Assembly (NCBI RefSeq): GCF_037975245.1
Contig: NC_092572.1
Location: 13,768,269-13,832,268 of the forward strand
Reading direction: 5' to 3'
DNA: 64,000 bases
Source of the DNA: Apostichopus japonicus
Taxonomy: Eukaryota; Echinodermata; Holothuroidea; Aspidochirotida; Stichopodidae
Below the pieces are notes generated by a model that ran no database searches, was not told the origin of the DNA, and saw only the letters and a list, made by a program, of their open reading frames with translations. Position numbers and translations under genes: made by a program. Numbering within the stretch: the stretch's first letter is position 1; each line of letters begins with the position of its first letter. This document shows positions 22,295 through 36,300 of this stretch, piece by piece.

Positions 22295-25200
22295 GACTAA
22301 TTTCAATTGTCGGAGCCAGCATCCTCCTAACAACCCCCCCCCCCTGCCACATTTTCCCCACCACCTCCCTCGAACGATAAGTTCTCCCAATGATATTCTG
22401 GTTCAAATGAGGTCATTCTTTTTATGATAATAACCCTCCTTCTATCTTCGCTCGCTTACATTTGTAAATAATATCTTGTTTACGGAAACCGAAGTCTATT
22501 ATACTATATAAGGCAAGCATGGAAGTGATAGACTAGTTGCCTGTCTATGGCGAAACTCGCCCTCGGTCATATTTCCCCACCCCCACCCACCGCTCCCCCA
22601 CTCTTCTCTGCTTTAGTACCTAACTAAAAAATCGGACATACAGTTGCCCAGTTCTGCTGTTATTAATCATATAAATCTTAAAATATACTGCGATTTGTTT
22701 CCATTCAGCCTGAATGCATGCCTAGCCCTTCTGTAAATTATATTTGTCATTGAATTCTCGCCTGAAAATTAAGCTATTGTCGTAGACAAACTATATTCAA
22801 ATTATCTGATTCTTTTAGAGATTTCTACTAATAAGCCTCTGTCACTGCCTCTTGTTACACAAACTCATTGAAACGTTTGCAAAACCAATTCCGCAAGGGG
22901 TACGGCACATTGGGTATTAATAATTATTGTATCCCCTTGGCTCCTCCTACATTTAACTTTATCTGTAAAGGTAGGAAGGTTGTTACCAACGATCAACTAA
23001 AACGCTTAAGTTATGTTGATATTACCTGAAGTATGCTGTATTAATATGTTTTAATGATAGTTAATATTAATATACTTATTTTTCTACTACATAACATCTA
23101 TTAAATATAATCAAAGTTACAAGTTACAGAATATCTTCCCTATAAAATAATAGTCCTGTCCAAAAAATTTACATAATACTCAATCACATGATGTATGTCA
23201 ATCACTGTGCATATCGCTGTCTTTCATAGCGCTGCCATTGACCATACACCAATTTGACGAGAGACTGACGTTTTGAGGTATGTCACTCACTTTATTTCCG
23301 TTTTTCATATCCTCTTTTTTCTTTGTAATCGTGCATTTTAGCTGAACGAAAATGTCCGATTGTTTCTTAAGTTCTGTTTGATTGCATGTGATCGTGATAT
23401 TTTCTTATATTCTGTCCAGCAAAGTAACGACCTAGAACATTTTTTTGACTGTCCTTAGCGGTGTATTTCATCAATGAGCGTTTGAATGGCAGGTGCTACG
23501 AAAGGAAAGGGAGGAGTTGTGTGTGTGAAAAGATTGTAACGACAGTAAAGTGACAGTCACTTAGAAGCCTTGATTTATTCGCAATTGATGCCTCCATGAA
23601 TGACAACATATAAATACTGTTACAATGTAGAGTTAATGCAGATTCAATTGTGTTTAACAAAATTAAATAAAGCGATGGAACCCTTGAAATATATCATGAT
23701 AGACCGATCTCGTTCTGTTAGTGTTAGTAATAGAGGCATTACTGCTAACGTATATACCACGCCCGCAAGATTTATTTAGGCTAGTGATGTGGTAATCACG
23801 ACATTATTATCAGTTGTGTGTGATAAACATCTTGATCCCAATCATGTCAATGGCCTATTCATGCATGATGGAGCAACACTTAATGAAACTTTAAAAATAT
23901 CCTCTGCAATGTGGTGGTTTCCATGGGCCTATATGCCTCACTCAATATCATTCCCACAACTGACCTACCTACTGTGGTTAATGTATTTGATGCCGTTGGT
24001 AAAATAGACAAGATAGGCTAATTTACTACTAGTAGTACTACTACTAGGCATACTACTTACTAGGACTAGGTAGCCTAGCCCAGTCTCATCAATGTTAGTA
24101 CTGTCTTACTACTAGTAAATAGTACAAGCCTGCTACTGTACCAGTACTTACTCCAACATGCACTTAGGCCTACATTATAGACGATAGTATATATTAAGCA
24201 AGTTTGCACAAAAATATTGCCTCACGTCAGCTGGGCCATCAGCCCCTACCTGTTGAGCCTATTCTTACTATGATGCCCAGGCTAGTAAACAGCACAGTAT
24301 CTTGCCAATAGAGATATACAGTATTAGATGATGTTCCAAATTCAATGCTGTAAATAATGCAATATTAAAGTGTACCACTTGTCAAATGGTAACTTTGTAT
24401 TCCCTCTGACTTAGCTTACTGCAGTTTACATTTGACTTCAGTTGCACAGGTAAGTGATAGCAAATGTATCTGCTATAGTATAGTTGCTGTGTTTGAAAGT
24501 CACATATGTAATGACTTTTAGAATGCCAATTTTATCCCCACAGCCTCAAAGAAAAACAAACACAGCTAAACTTTATCACCTACAGTGAAAGAAGAAAACA
24601 GCAATTGTTTATTTTTGAGTCACTTAAAATATTAAATGTTTCTCCCATGTACCAGTAAGACTATACAGCTGTATGTGGAAAGTAATAGAATTTTGTCCTT
24701 GCCTGGATGGTTCTGAACCAAAACCCATTACAAGTTGTAGAGGCCGGGTGGGAGAGAGAGTCAAAGAAGACATGACACAACCAGAGTCAGAGCTGAACTG
24801 TCTTTTCTCCAACATTGCACTGCATACAGCAGTGCAGTACACCAGCTGCAAGGCATACCATACAAACATTAACATAACAATAAAGGGTAAGTGCCCATAA
24901 CAATAACACCAATAAGATGGCATGCATAGCATGTAGTATAAGTCTTTACACTACATACCATACACTACAAAGTGTCTGATATTTGGCAGAATCAGATCAA
25001 ACCAATGATCAAGTAATTGAAGGATTGAAAGTTAAACCAGATCTCAAAATTAAAGAGATCATTATTACCTTTGGCCCTTTTAAAGAATTTTTGTTCGCTT
25101 GGCATTTCTAAACTTCCGTATACCATCCTTCAAGTGCTGTTTAAGTTTTCGACTGACAAGGAAACTTCCTTTTGTCAGGTAAACTGTACAGAAGCCATTC

Positions 25201-27874
25201 ATGTTTGAGTAAACTTGTGAAATTTTGTGTAAATGTACCCCAGGAACTAAAAATTGTGCAACCACCCAAATAATAATTTTGATGGAAAAGAACAAAGAAC
25301 TTTATGGCTAGAATATGATTCCAAGGTTCCAGTAACCTCTGTGTTTCAAACCCAGCGTGCTCTGCCAACAGAGCTGAACCCTATAAAGCCATTTCTTATG
25401 ATTTTGAAACTTATTAAAACATCTGCTCCAAAAAATGGAAATTGCTCTACAGGAACACTAACAATGACCCCTGATTGCTCATTGATTTGGTGCAGAAAGG
25501 AACCGTACACATAGTGATATGCCTGTACCGAGCAGAAAATTAAAATGAAATGATGTACCCATAAACTATAACAGCACAAAAAAACAAAATGACTGTGGAA
25601 CTAAAAAAAGTGAAATAAAACATAGTAGACTGTAGTCACCTGCAGGTCTGGAAATTATGAAATACACATCATTCTTCAGTACTTTTCCCTTTCATAGGGT
25701 CTGTGAAAATGTTATATCCATACGGGACGTTGTGAAAGTCGGCAATACACTTAGAGCAAACCAATGTCTTATAAGAAAACCTCAGCGAGAAAATTACCTC
25801 ACATTTTGACCGATCATCGGTCAGTTTGACCCCCTTAAATGTTGTCGAAAATGTGACGTAAATATCGAGCTCGAGGACTTATCCCCTAATAGGCCTAATA
25901 CATGCTCTCCACTGGTATCAACTCCTCTCAGAAGTAATCATTAACAGTTTCCCTAGATGCATAAATATATTCATAAATTGATAAATTGAAAAATTCATAA
26001 ATTGAGCAAATTTCGGTTTTTCCCCATCCACTAAAGGCAAGCCGGCCCAACCCCCTCCTGTTCCAATCCCTTTCCCATTACGGTATGTAAGTAACTTTTT
26101 ATGCAATGTTTATTCAAAAACTCAAACTTAAACTTAATAAAAAATTTAAAAAACTTAATAAAATAAAACTTAAAATTGCTGCTCTTGGTGATCAATATAT
26201 GAAGGATTAACACAAACATAGCAAAAAATTATATCAGACTGAACCACATGGTCAAAAGGAGTTACCAAACTCTATGCCAGCTTGCAACAAAGAAATTATT
26301 GTGGTTTGAATTCACATTTTACTCAGCAGCTCTCAATGCAGGGGAAACGAACAGACTGGTCTGTTAGTAGCAGAGATACGCTTTCCATAAAATCCATTCA
26401 ATTATACAACATTGTCTAAATTCATTTAATATTTGTGATCAAAACAATGATTCAAATAGTGTGCGATAGTCATAGAAACAATGAAACATCAGCTTTGTAT
26501 CACAGACGCTTCCTCTCGCATGACCACAATGCCTAAGGTTATGATATATTTGTGTGCACCTATGCAGTATGAAAGCCTGTAGCACAAACATGTACACAGG
26601 GAGAAATAGCTACAAGCAGCTGTAGCTTAACAACATACTTTTGTTGTCATTTAGCACTGAAGATTCTAGAATGTTTGAAGACAATGGGTATGGATAGTAT
26701 TAGCCCAATCAAATTGTAGGAAATTGTAGGAAAAGTGACTAGTTTTAACATGAAATTGCCTGTCGTAGAAATGTTATTAGCTTGTACCGAAGCATCCCAA
26801 CTTGCCGGTGATTGATGTGTCTGATTTGCTCACAAGCAATCGTCTTCTTCGTTCTTTTGAGAGGGAGCTGTTGTTGTTTTTGAAAAGGAAAAAAGATGTT
26901 AGACCCTGGTTAAATCTTGCTTCAGGGATCCTGCGTTCTTAACAATGCTGAGTGCCGTGCATAAACTGTTTAACCAGGGGTGCTGCCCCAGGTTCATTCA
27001 GTACAACCCACAAAATGTCAGGGGAGGGATTTAAGGAGGAATGAGGCCTTTTATGAATTATTATAATTTAGTAAATTTTATGAACAATGGAAATTTGCTA
27101 GCATTGAATTCAGATATATTGTTCAAATGCCTCCCTAGCTGAAATGTATGGATCTGTTGCATGTTTTGAACCAACCCTAAGATTATATACAGTACAATCA
27201 ATAGAATTTTTGTATAGTATGGGTTGCTAATTGTGAGTACAGTAGCTTTAATTTACTCACCATAACATTGACAGTGACACATTGAATTATTCAATCATAG
27301 ATGTTTGTTGTCCACAGTACTGCTTGTATGGCAATTTCTCATTATTAAAGTCACAATGTGTGTTTGCCAAATTTTAACTTCGACAATTCCAGCTTACTGC
27401 CCTAAAAGCTTTAATAGTGAAAATAACACCGTTCTATGCAATTTTCATATTAATAATCACTATTTTTATTGAGTTACCTGTTTAATTATTTGTATACATG
27501 TTCTCCATATAAAGGCAGACTTTCCTCTAAGACAAGCAGTACGTAGTACTGTAGTGTACTTTAGACAGACCTGTGTAGTAACTGATTTCAGACATTGTAG
27601 CTTTCATTTTACTGCTGTGCACAAACTTACATTGCAGAATCTTGTACACTAAGTTGGTACTGCATGCCTGTGCCCTTCAGTACTACTTTACAGAAAATTT
27701 GAAGTTAACATTGAAAGAAAAAAAAACTTCAGCGCCCTTGGAACAGAAATGAGCTATTCAATGTTTGTATATATATGAACAAACACATCAGTTAAAGTGC
27801 ACTTATACAATACAATGTATTGTATTATGCTGAATGATAAAATATTCTATGATGCAGGCATGCATGTAATGTTC

Positions 27875-28275
27875 ACAGTACTGTACACATCAGGCAGGCA
27901 CTGTACCTTTCAGGTATGTAGTTTGCAGTCCTTTACATTTGTGATCCAGCAGACAGTTTGTCTCAAGTAGTTTTAAGTCTATAATACTGTACATAGCAGC
28001 ATGGACATCTCAGGTCTAGATAAAAGATAACAAGGTATCACGTTTCATTACTGTCTGCATTTTGTAGCGACAAGAAAAAAACTTCACTTGCAAGGAAGGG
28101 AAAGTTAACTTTTTCAGAGGGTGGCACGCAGTTTGGGGCGAGTCTTCAATGCCTTTAATTTTATAATACTGTACACATCAGGCAGGTTGCTGTACCTGTC
28201 AATGTATGTAGTCTGCAGTCTTTTGTCTGCAGTCAGTATGTCTCCAATAGTTGTAGGTCTACAATACATAGCTAA
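27875..28275 (+). repeat. Spaced direct duplication
   Basis: A segment of roughly 115 bases beginning near ACTGTACACATCAGGCAGG occurs near 27880 and again near 28165, diverged by small indels. Intergenic, upstream of PKNOX. Confidence 0.7.
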
Positions 28276-29400
28276 CCCTACAACAGCAGTACAATAATGC
28301 TTCCCCCTGAGCAGGTCAGTTCATTTTTACACCTCAGTCTCTCACAGTTAAAGTGATATTATTCTAATAGAAGGCAATTGGAATACACAAATCAAAGAAT
28401 ATCAACCATTATTGCTGTGAAATACAAATAAGTATGTGCAGTTTGTCAAAAGAGTAGTAGCAATCACAAATATGCAGGTTAAAAAATGAAAAGTGTTCCA
28501 ACCCTTCAATTAATCGTAAGATTAAAATAAAAACAATTAGCCTAACTTGTTTGTTTTTGACTGTTTCTAATAAGCTGCAGTATACTTTCAAGTTGTTTTC
28601 ATGAACTAAGATAGGGACCAAGGGGTTTACAGTACTTCAGCTTCTTTACCAGATTTGCAGATAGGACCCTTTGGAGACAGACTTATAAATAATGGAATAT
28701 AAAAATTTTCAACTTGAGTATACATGTATCTTATTGGAGATCTTGGCATTTCAAAGTAAATTAAACTCAATGAAATTATGTTGTAGTAAACTATTGAGTT
28801 TAGAGTAGTAAAGAATCATGATAATCTGATAGAGATGTGCAGCTAGTGATGAACGATAATGCTATCCAAAATTGCTATACTGTAAGTGCAGAGATGTATA
28901 GCCAGTTTTTGTACAGAGATACAATAGTATTTTATAAGAGACCAAGTTCATAGCCTTCAATACTGCTATGCAAAAATATCTGAACACTAAATCATTCCCT
29001 GACATCACCAGAATTTTGTGACAGATTTCAAATAAAAAACCATAGCCTTTGCCAACATCATCAATTGATGTACTTTATTGTACAGTATGTTTTGAAGTGG
29101 TCCACCCCTCCCCCCCCCCTTCTATACTGAAGATGACTCCTTTAATGTGCTGAGGTGACCCAGACTGTTGTGAATTAATGGATTGTTTACATTAGCCACA
29201 GTCCAAGTGAAGTCCTTTAGGCTTTGTTTGTAAACCTGCTGTGATTGACAGCTGTTCATTGTCTGCTCTGTGGCAGTTCACTGCAATATAAACAATACTG
29301 CATACTACTACAACTAACTACTGGCGCTGATCAAGATAGATCTACCAGAATGTTCTGGTGTGTGGTGGTGAGGAATGGAATGATAATGCTCTTACAGTTC

Positions 29401-30035
29401 AGTACAACATGCATATATATGGTAAAAAGACTTACAGGAATGGTAGATTTATGGGAGGGCATTGCAAATAGTCCCAGTACAACATGCATACTGTATATGG
29501 TAAAAAGACTTACAGGAATGGTAGATTTATGAGAGGGCATAAATTGCAAATAATCCCAGTACAACATGCATGTACAGTATACAGGAAAAAAGACTGTTTA
29601 AGAAATGGTAGATTTATGGGAGGGCATAAATTGCAAATAATCCCAGTGCAACAAACACTTGCTTAAGGAATGGTAGATATATGAGAGGGCATAAATTGCA
29701 AATAATCCCAGTGCAACATGCATATATGGTAAAAACACTTGCTTAAGGAATGGTAGATTAATGGGAGGACATTAATTGCAAATATTTAGTCCCAGTGCAA
29801 CATGCATATATACGGTAAAAAAAACTTGCTTAAGGAATGGTAGATTTATGGGAGGACATTAATTGCAAATATTTAGTCCCAGTGCAACATGCATATATGG
29901 TAAAAACACTTGCAAGAATGGTAGGAATTATATTAGGGCATTAATTGTAAATAATCCCAGTACAACATGCATATATGGTAAAAAGACTTGTTTAGGAATG
30001 TTAGATGGATGGATGGGCAGTAATTGCAATTATTC
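29401..30035 (+). repeat. ~76-87 bp minisatellite, about eight copies
   Basis: Units start at AGTACAACATGCATATATGG or close variants near 29401, 29477, 29558, 29646, 29711, 29795, 29880 and 29960. Each contains GGAATGGTAGATTTATGGGA. It lies just upstream of the first PKNOX coding exon. Confidence 0.9.
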
Positions 30036-30315
30036 ACGGAAGATTGCTAATCATGATTATGAAAGTGATAGAGTTGGTACCAGTGTAACTTTATAGAACT
30101 TAAACTGATTTGTTTGTCTAGTTCTACACCTTTACAATATGAGGGCTGTAAAGTTAAATGTAAATGACAGGAAGCAAAGTCTCTCAAATGAGTGTAACCT
30201 TGGTACTCACACTTCACAGGGAAGTAGCCTAGCCTACTAAGAAGGCTGTTAGCAAATATATTTTACCAAATGTTTCTCTTTTTGTTTATTTTTGTGCAAA
30301 CAGATTGTGGGGCCT

Positions 30316-30369
30316 CATGAGCCATTTGAGCCCCAGCCATGCATCACACTTCATCGACGACTGTCAGTG
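30316..30369 (+). other. Short upstream reading frame overlapping the PKNOX start
   Basis: ATG at 30316 opens 17 codons ending TGA at 30367-30369, in a different frame from the PKNOX ATG at 30339. It starts before and ends after that ATG. Its start context is weak (C at -3), so leaky scanning is expected. Confidence 0.45.
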
Positions 30370-33300
30370 AGGTCTTGACAACTTCCCAGAATGCACTGTC
30401 AGTCTCTCGCTCGAAGACGGAATCTGAGGACAGCAGCCAAACTACTCAGTCTACGGCTCCTGCAGCGACCGAGTCCTCTGACAAGGACAGGGGCTCCATT
30501 TACACGTAAGCACCCTTAGCTGGATATCACATGTATTGTATATAGGTGGATGTGTTGTGTTTAGTGGAGGTCAAAGGTCATCAACAGTCAAAATGTTGAC
30601 AATTTCAAGAAATATATATCCATTTCAAGTAGGTAAAACTTACATGGAGTTCAGCAGAGGTCAAATTGTGCAAGGTCTCTCCAAAAGGTCAAGTTAGATG
30701 GAACTCAAATTGTGTCTGCAGATGCCTCTTTGAATTAGATGACCCTTACGTGCTACACTTATTAAAGGCAATCAAAATCACTCGGGTCTGAGGAGGTCAA
30801 ACTGTAAAGACTTGTAAACATATCTCAAAAAGGGTGTCTACACTCGGAACTAGTCTTCATCCCTTAAAAAAAAACCTACATTGTTGACCCTTTCTTATTG
30901 CATTTCTGATTTAAGGGTCTTTGAGTTGTCAAGCTAACGAACTACATTGTTTTTTATAGTATTTTAATGTCATAGGTTGCTTTTGAATTTGTGAACAGGT
31001 GATGCAGTAGTTGTAATGGTATTGACAGGAGCTATGTCAATGAGCTTAACCAATGGACCATGGTCAGAAGATCTCTTAGTTGTGGGTCACTTGGGACCCT
31101 TTGTCAGTTGACATTTTCTTTTGCAAATTGGGATTAATTAAGTATTATCTGGTACAGTAGACTAGGTGAAATGCAAGCAAGTGCATGTGTAGCCAGGGGT
31201 GATTATAATACAAAGTAATTTCACACCGCAGTTTGAATATTAATTACAACAATGAGCACTCCTTAATTTATGCTGTCTCTCTGTTTCTGATAATACATTA
31301 ACAGGCATCCCTTGTTCCCTCTGATGGCCCTACTGTTTGAAAAGTGTGAGCAGGCCACCCAGAGTCCTGACCCTCCGACATCAGACAGCTTTGATGTCGA
31401 TATCGAAGAGTTTGTCAACAGACAGAAGAGGGAAGGGAAGCCATTTTTCTGTGATGATACGGAGGTTGACAATCTGGTACGTTTTACTCCCTCATTTGGC
31501 ACGTTTCTCTTTGAAAACTTAACCGCTATTAGCGATTAAAACTATTAAAAAATTCAACAGACCAAGACGGGGGATGTTGTTTGACATGAAGCATGAACAT
31601 TTCAAGTTTATATGTACTGTGAAGAGCTCTCACAACCTTCTTATTCCAAAGGTTGTGCAACAATAATATCATAACACAATTTAAACTGCCAGTTTTTCTC
31701 TAAGCTGGGTTTAAAGCTAGGCAATATTTTAACAATTCTTTTCAGTACTTTCAGTGTGTTTGAAATGTACAGCATTAGCATGTAGCCTGCATTGTGTTCA
31801 GTATACAACTGTGACCATTTTTGCCCCCAGTAAATAGGCCTATTTAAAAGCTAGTCCTGAAGGAAGCTTGCAAGTTTTTTTATTCCATTTCTCATCTTTC
31901 ATCAGATGATTAAAGCTATCCAAGTCTTGAGGATCCATTTATTAGAACTGGAAAAGGTCAATGAACTCTGCAAGGATTTCTGCCATCGGTACATCACCTG
32001 CCTGAAGGGCAAAATGCACAGCGAGAATTTGCTGAAGGAGGAAAGGTAAGAATTTGATGCCCACAGTAGATCTGCTATTAGACTGACCAGTTTTGTAGTC
32101 ATTTAGACTGCCATCTCAATTATTGCCATTCTTACAGTGCTGTCAAGTAGATGTGTAGCCAGTGAGAGAGTGAAACATACAGGTCTGAGAGTGGGAGTGG
32201 AGGAGGTTACGAAGATTAATAAGGGGATGGAGTTGGGGATGAGGTTGTTAGGAATAGGAAACAAAAATCCTAATCATTTAATAGGAAGAAACTTTGCAGA
32301 AGATGTGGGACCAGTTTTGTAGCCATTTAGACTGCCATCTCAATTATTGCCATTCTTACTGTGCTGTCAAGTAGATGTACAGCTAGTGACAGTGTGAAAC
32401 ATACCTCTGAGAGCGGGTGTGGAGGAGGTTTCGAAGACTAATAAGGGGATGGGGTTGGGGATTACGTAGGGATGCTGATTTGCTGCCTGTGTTCTTCCTT
32501 GATAATTTTGTTTGTCTGGTCAATTGTAAATTGAGCAAATACCAGACTATAGAAATAGAATAGAGTAATAGAATGCCTGCATCAACTCTGACTAACATCA
32601 ATGACTCCACTCTCATGTGATACTGCCGTTTCTAAAGCATCCAACATCTCGCTTGTTTCTGGGAGGTGTACACAAAATCTCGCTCCAGTAACACAGAGAC
32701 AATTGATATTGTACTTCATTTGGCATTCCGTCTTGCATCCGCCCTGCAGGTCGCCGACATCTCAATCGGAGGAAAATGCTGCAGTACAGAGCATCTCAGA
32801 ACAGCTGCATTCTCAGAGTCATAACAGTGCCATGCAGCTTGAAACACAGGTATGTTATATGATATTGTGTTATGTTATGTTGTTGTATGTTGTGTTATAA
32901 TATATGTTTGTCTGCTATGAAAACAGGTAAGAGCAATTTGTAACCTTAACATGCAGTGCAACATTGACCTTGATAAATTGTACTCATTGCAGCACAACAT
33001 GTTTGTAATTTAGCCCCCAAGTAGCTGATTCTGATCCACGGTGTACTTAGCCACTATTTTTCACTGCTCATTTCGATCACTGGATGTTGAAAAGTATTTT
33101 TTGTCGTATATTAAATTTGGGCGTTCCATTTTTTTTTTTTTCGCCCAATGGTTGAAAATTGTCATGTCACATGATGGATGTCAGCTATAAATGCACTGTT
33201 TGAGTTGTACTAGTTTGCTCAAGATTTACAACCAAATCACAATTATGGTTACTGTTAGTCAGAGAACAGTAAAGAAACCAGCCAGTAATGCTGTATGTAA

Positions 33301-36300
33301 AAAGTTCAATGTAAGATCCTTACTAGCTCCCAAGAAACAGATGGAGAAAACAACCGCCAACTATGTTCCCCATAGGATCATTGGATACCATAAATTGAAT
33401 CCGATGGCAGCTTTTTAAGTTGATTCCTTGCATTAGATCCTTTTGGTGGCTTTTGCGTTGACTCCGACAATAACAGTAATCCTCCACAGTGTGTACGTGG
33501 ATGCTCTAAAGTTGTCAAGTTTGTTGTTTAAACTTATTATTACATTATCTTTTTGCACCCTGTTAGTTTACACAGCCTCAGTACCAGACAGCTGTCATGA
33601 ATTCTGGTGGACAGGTGGTGTACACACCGGTATATCCTCCGGGGGTGGTCACGCCGGGGCTGGTGACCCAAACTATACCGGGAGCGGTGCAACTTCAATC
33701 TGCCGCAAACCCCCACAACCAAATGGTAATCCATGGATCCACTCCCCTCTCGCAAATTGGTATCTCCCAGACGCCAGTTTCTTCGCAATCGGCCGTGTCG
33801 CTGCAGGGTCTGAACTCACTGGCGATCGGTGGTGACACGGCGGAGGTCAACGACCTCTTAAATAAAAGGAAACCTAAGAGAGGCGTCCTACCGAAGCAAG
33901 CTACCAACATCATGAGGTCCTGGCTCTTCCAACACATTGTGGTATGTAAATCTGGTAGTGATCAATATCATAAGTGATGATTGTAGAAATTGAAGGATTT
34001 TGTAAAAATTCAAGGTAGATTCCTCTAGGAAGGTTTTGATTTGAACAATCAGAAGACTTTCAACATTTCTACCAAAAGTGCCTTCCAACTGTAGAGTAAA
34101 CTGATATCGTCATGGTTATTGTGCTGATATCCATGTCATTTTACCTACAGTACTTTGCCAGGCAGGTAATCAAAGATAAGTTTATTTGCCCTCATTTCAT
34201 TTCAGAAAAAGGAAATCTTTTTCAGATGAAATTATTGATGCCACTGATTTTGACAAATTTGGTTCACAACACTGCAAATGTATTCGATTTTTAGTTGATT
34301 TATTCTCCCAAACAATTGCAATACCAAAATAGCCCCAACACATATATACATAAAGCAGACTTGAAATTTATATTATTATTGTACCCCTGGTCCTAACATG
34401 TCCAGATAATCCCAAGGTTACTGCACTTCATGTTCGTAATACCATATACACGCTACACAGTACTTCCACTGTGTACAAAAGTTGTTTCTACACTGTATTT
34501 TGTGTGCACTACATGTCCGTATATACGCTCCACAGTACATCCACTGTGTACAAAACTTGTTTCTACACTGTATTTTGTGTGCACTATATGTCCGTATATA
34601 CGCTCTACAGTACATCCACTGTGTACAAGACTTGTTTCTACACTGTATTTTGTGTGCACTACATGTCCGTATATACGCTCCACAGTACATCCACTGTGTA
34701 CAAGACTTGTTTCTACACTGTATTTTGTGTGCACTACATGTCCGTATATACGCTCCACAGTACTTCCACTGTGTACAAGACTTGTTTCTACACTGTATTT
34801 TGTGTGCACTATATGTCCGTATATACGCTCCACAGTACATCCACTGTGTACAAGACTTGTTTCTACACTGTATTTTGTGTGCACTATATGTCCGTATATA
34901 CGCTCCACAGTACATCCACTGTGTACAAGACTTGTTTCTACACTGTATTTTGTGTGCACTATATGTCCGTATATACGCTCTACAGTACATCCACTGTGTA
35001 CAAGACTTGTTTCTACACTGTATTTTGTGTGCACTATATGTCCGTATATACGCTTCACAGTACATCCACTGTGTACAAGACTTGTTTCTACACTGTATTT
35101 TGTGTGCACTATATGTCCGTATATACGCTCCACAGTACATCCACTGTGTACAAGACTTGTTTCTACACTGTATTTTGTGTGCACTATATGTCCTTATATA
35201 CGCTCCACAGTACATCCACTGTGTACAAGACTTGTTTCTACACTGTATTTTGTGTGCACTATATGTCCTTATATACGCTCCACAGTACATCCACTGTGTA
35301 CAAGACTTGTTTCTACACTGTATTTTGTGTGCACTATTTGTCCTTATACGCTCCACAGTACTTCCACTGTGTACAAGAGTTAATTCTACACTGTATTTTG
35401 TGTGCACTATATTTGTATATATACGCTCCACTGTACATCCACTGTGTACAAGACTTGTTTCTACACTGTATTTTGTATGCACTGTATATCCGTATATACG
35501 CCCTACAGTACATCCACTGTGTACAAGAATTGTTTCTACACTGTATTTTGTGTGCACTATATGTCCTTATATATGCTCCACGGTACATCTACTGTGTACA
35601 AGGCTTTGTTTCTACGCTGTATTTTGTGTACTAAATAGTGTTTCATTGAGTAACATCCTTGAAGTCTGTTTTATCATTTACATAACTACACTGTCTCTAG
35701 ATAATATCTTTTACTTTGCAAATCATTTGATCATCGTCAGTCAAGGATCTGAACTAAGCCGTGATCCTGTCTCAACCAAACAACAATCTGAGTCCTCTGT
35801 ACTTTAGTTTCTAGATTTGAAATAGAATATACTACAACTCTGAACACAATTTTCCAAGTTTGCGTGAGAATTATAAATGAAGCCACACGGACCGATTAAT
35901 TCTGCTTTTAGAAGCCCGCAAATTAATAAACCCTTGAAAAATCTTGCGCCGGCTAGAATTAAGTAAAATGTGATTAGTCGAATGTGAAAGAGCAATGAAA
36001 CGAGAGTGAAAGCAAATTAACACTCTGTGATTATATTTATATATATATTATAAATATATATATATTGTGATGCTTCCCGCAGACAAAAGTCAGCATCTTA
36101 AAAAGTCACTCATATTATCATTTCTTATCCAGTGACATAGCAATCTAACCTTGATTAGTAGTTTAATATTTGATGAGTGGGAGTATTATTTCTTAGAAGT
36201 GAGTGAATGAATGCATTATGGATTTTTAGACATTTACTGCTTGGATGGATAAAATGTCCCATCGAGAGTGTTTTAAAGGAAATTAAAAGCCAATGGGCAG

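Larger units (their letters stand above)
18642..30303. other. Intergenic region between the Tie-like gene and PKNOX
   Basis: No exon could be supported over 11.7 kb. It contains the mobile elements and repeats listed separately. The region must contain the promoter and any 5' untranslated exon of PKNOX, whose first visible exon begins at a splice acceptor (30303). Relatively CpG-containing DNA near 23200-23300 and 25700-25880 is a possible place for that first exon, but I see no proof. Confidence 0.5.

Noticed and set aside
33443-33835. 130-codon + strand frame overlapping PKNOX
   Set aside because: Shadow of PKNOX coding exon 5 in another frame. The homeobox frame has the splice sites and homology.
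34440-35640. Possible CRISPR array
   Set aside because: Units are contiguous 75-mers with no unique spacers, in an animal intron. The same applies to the 25-bp array at 6588-6838.
34418-35807. Reading frames of 243-441 codons on both strands
   Set aside because: All are translations of the 75-bp minisatellite, open because the unit is a multiple of three. The simultaneous openness of several frames argues against coding.
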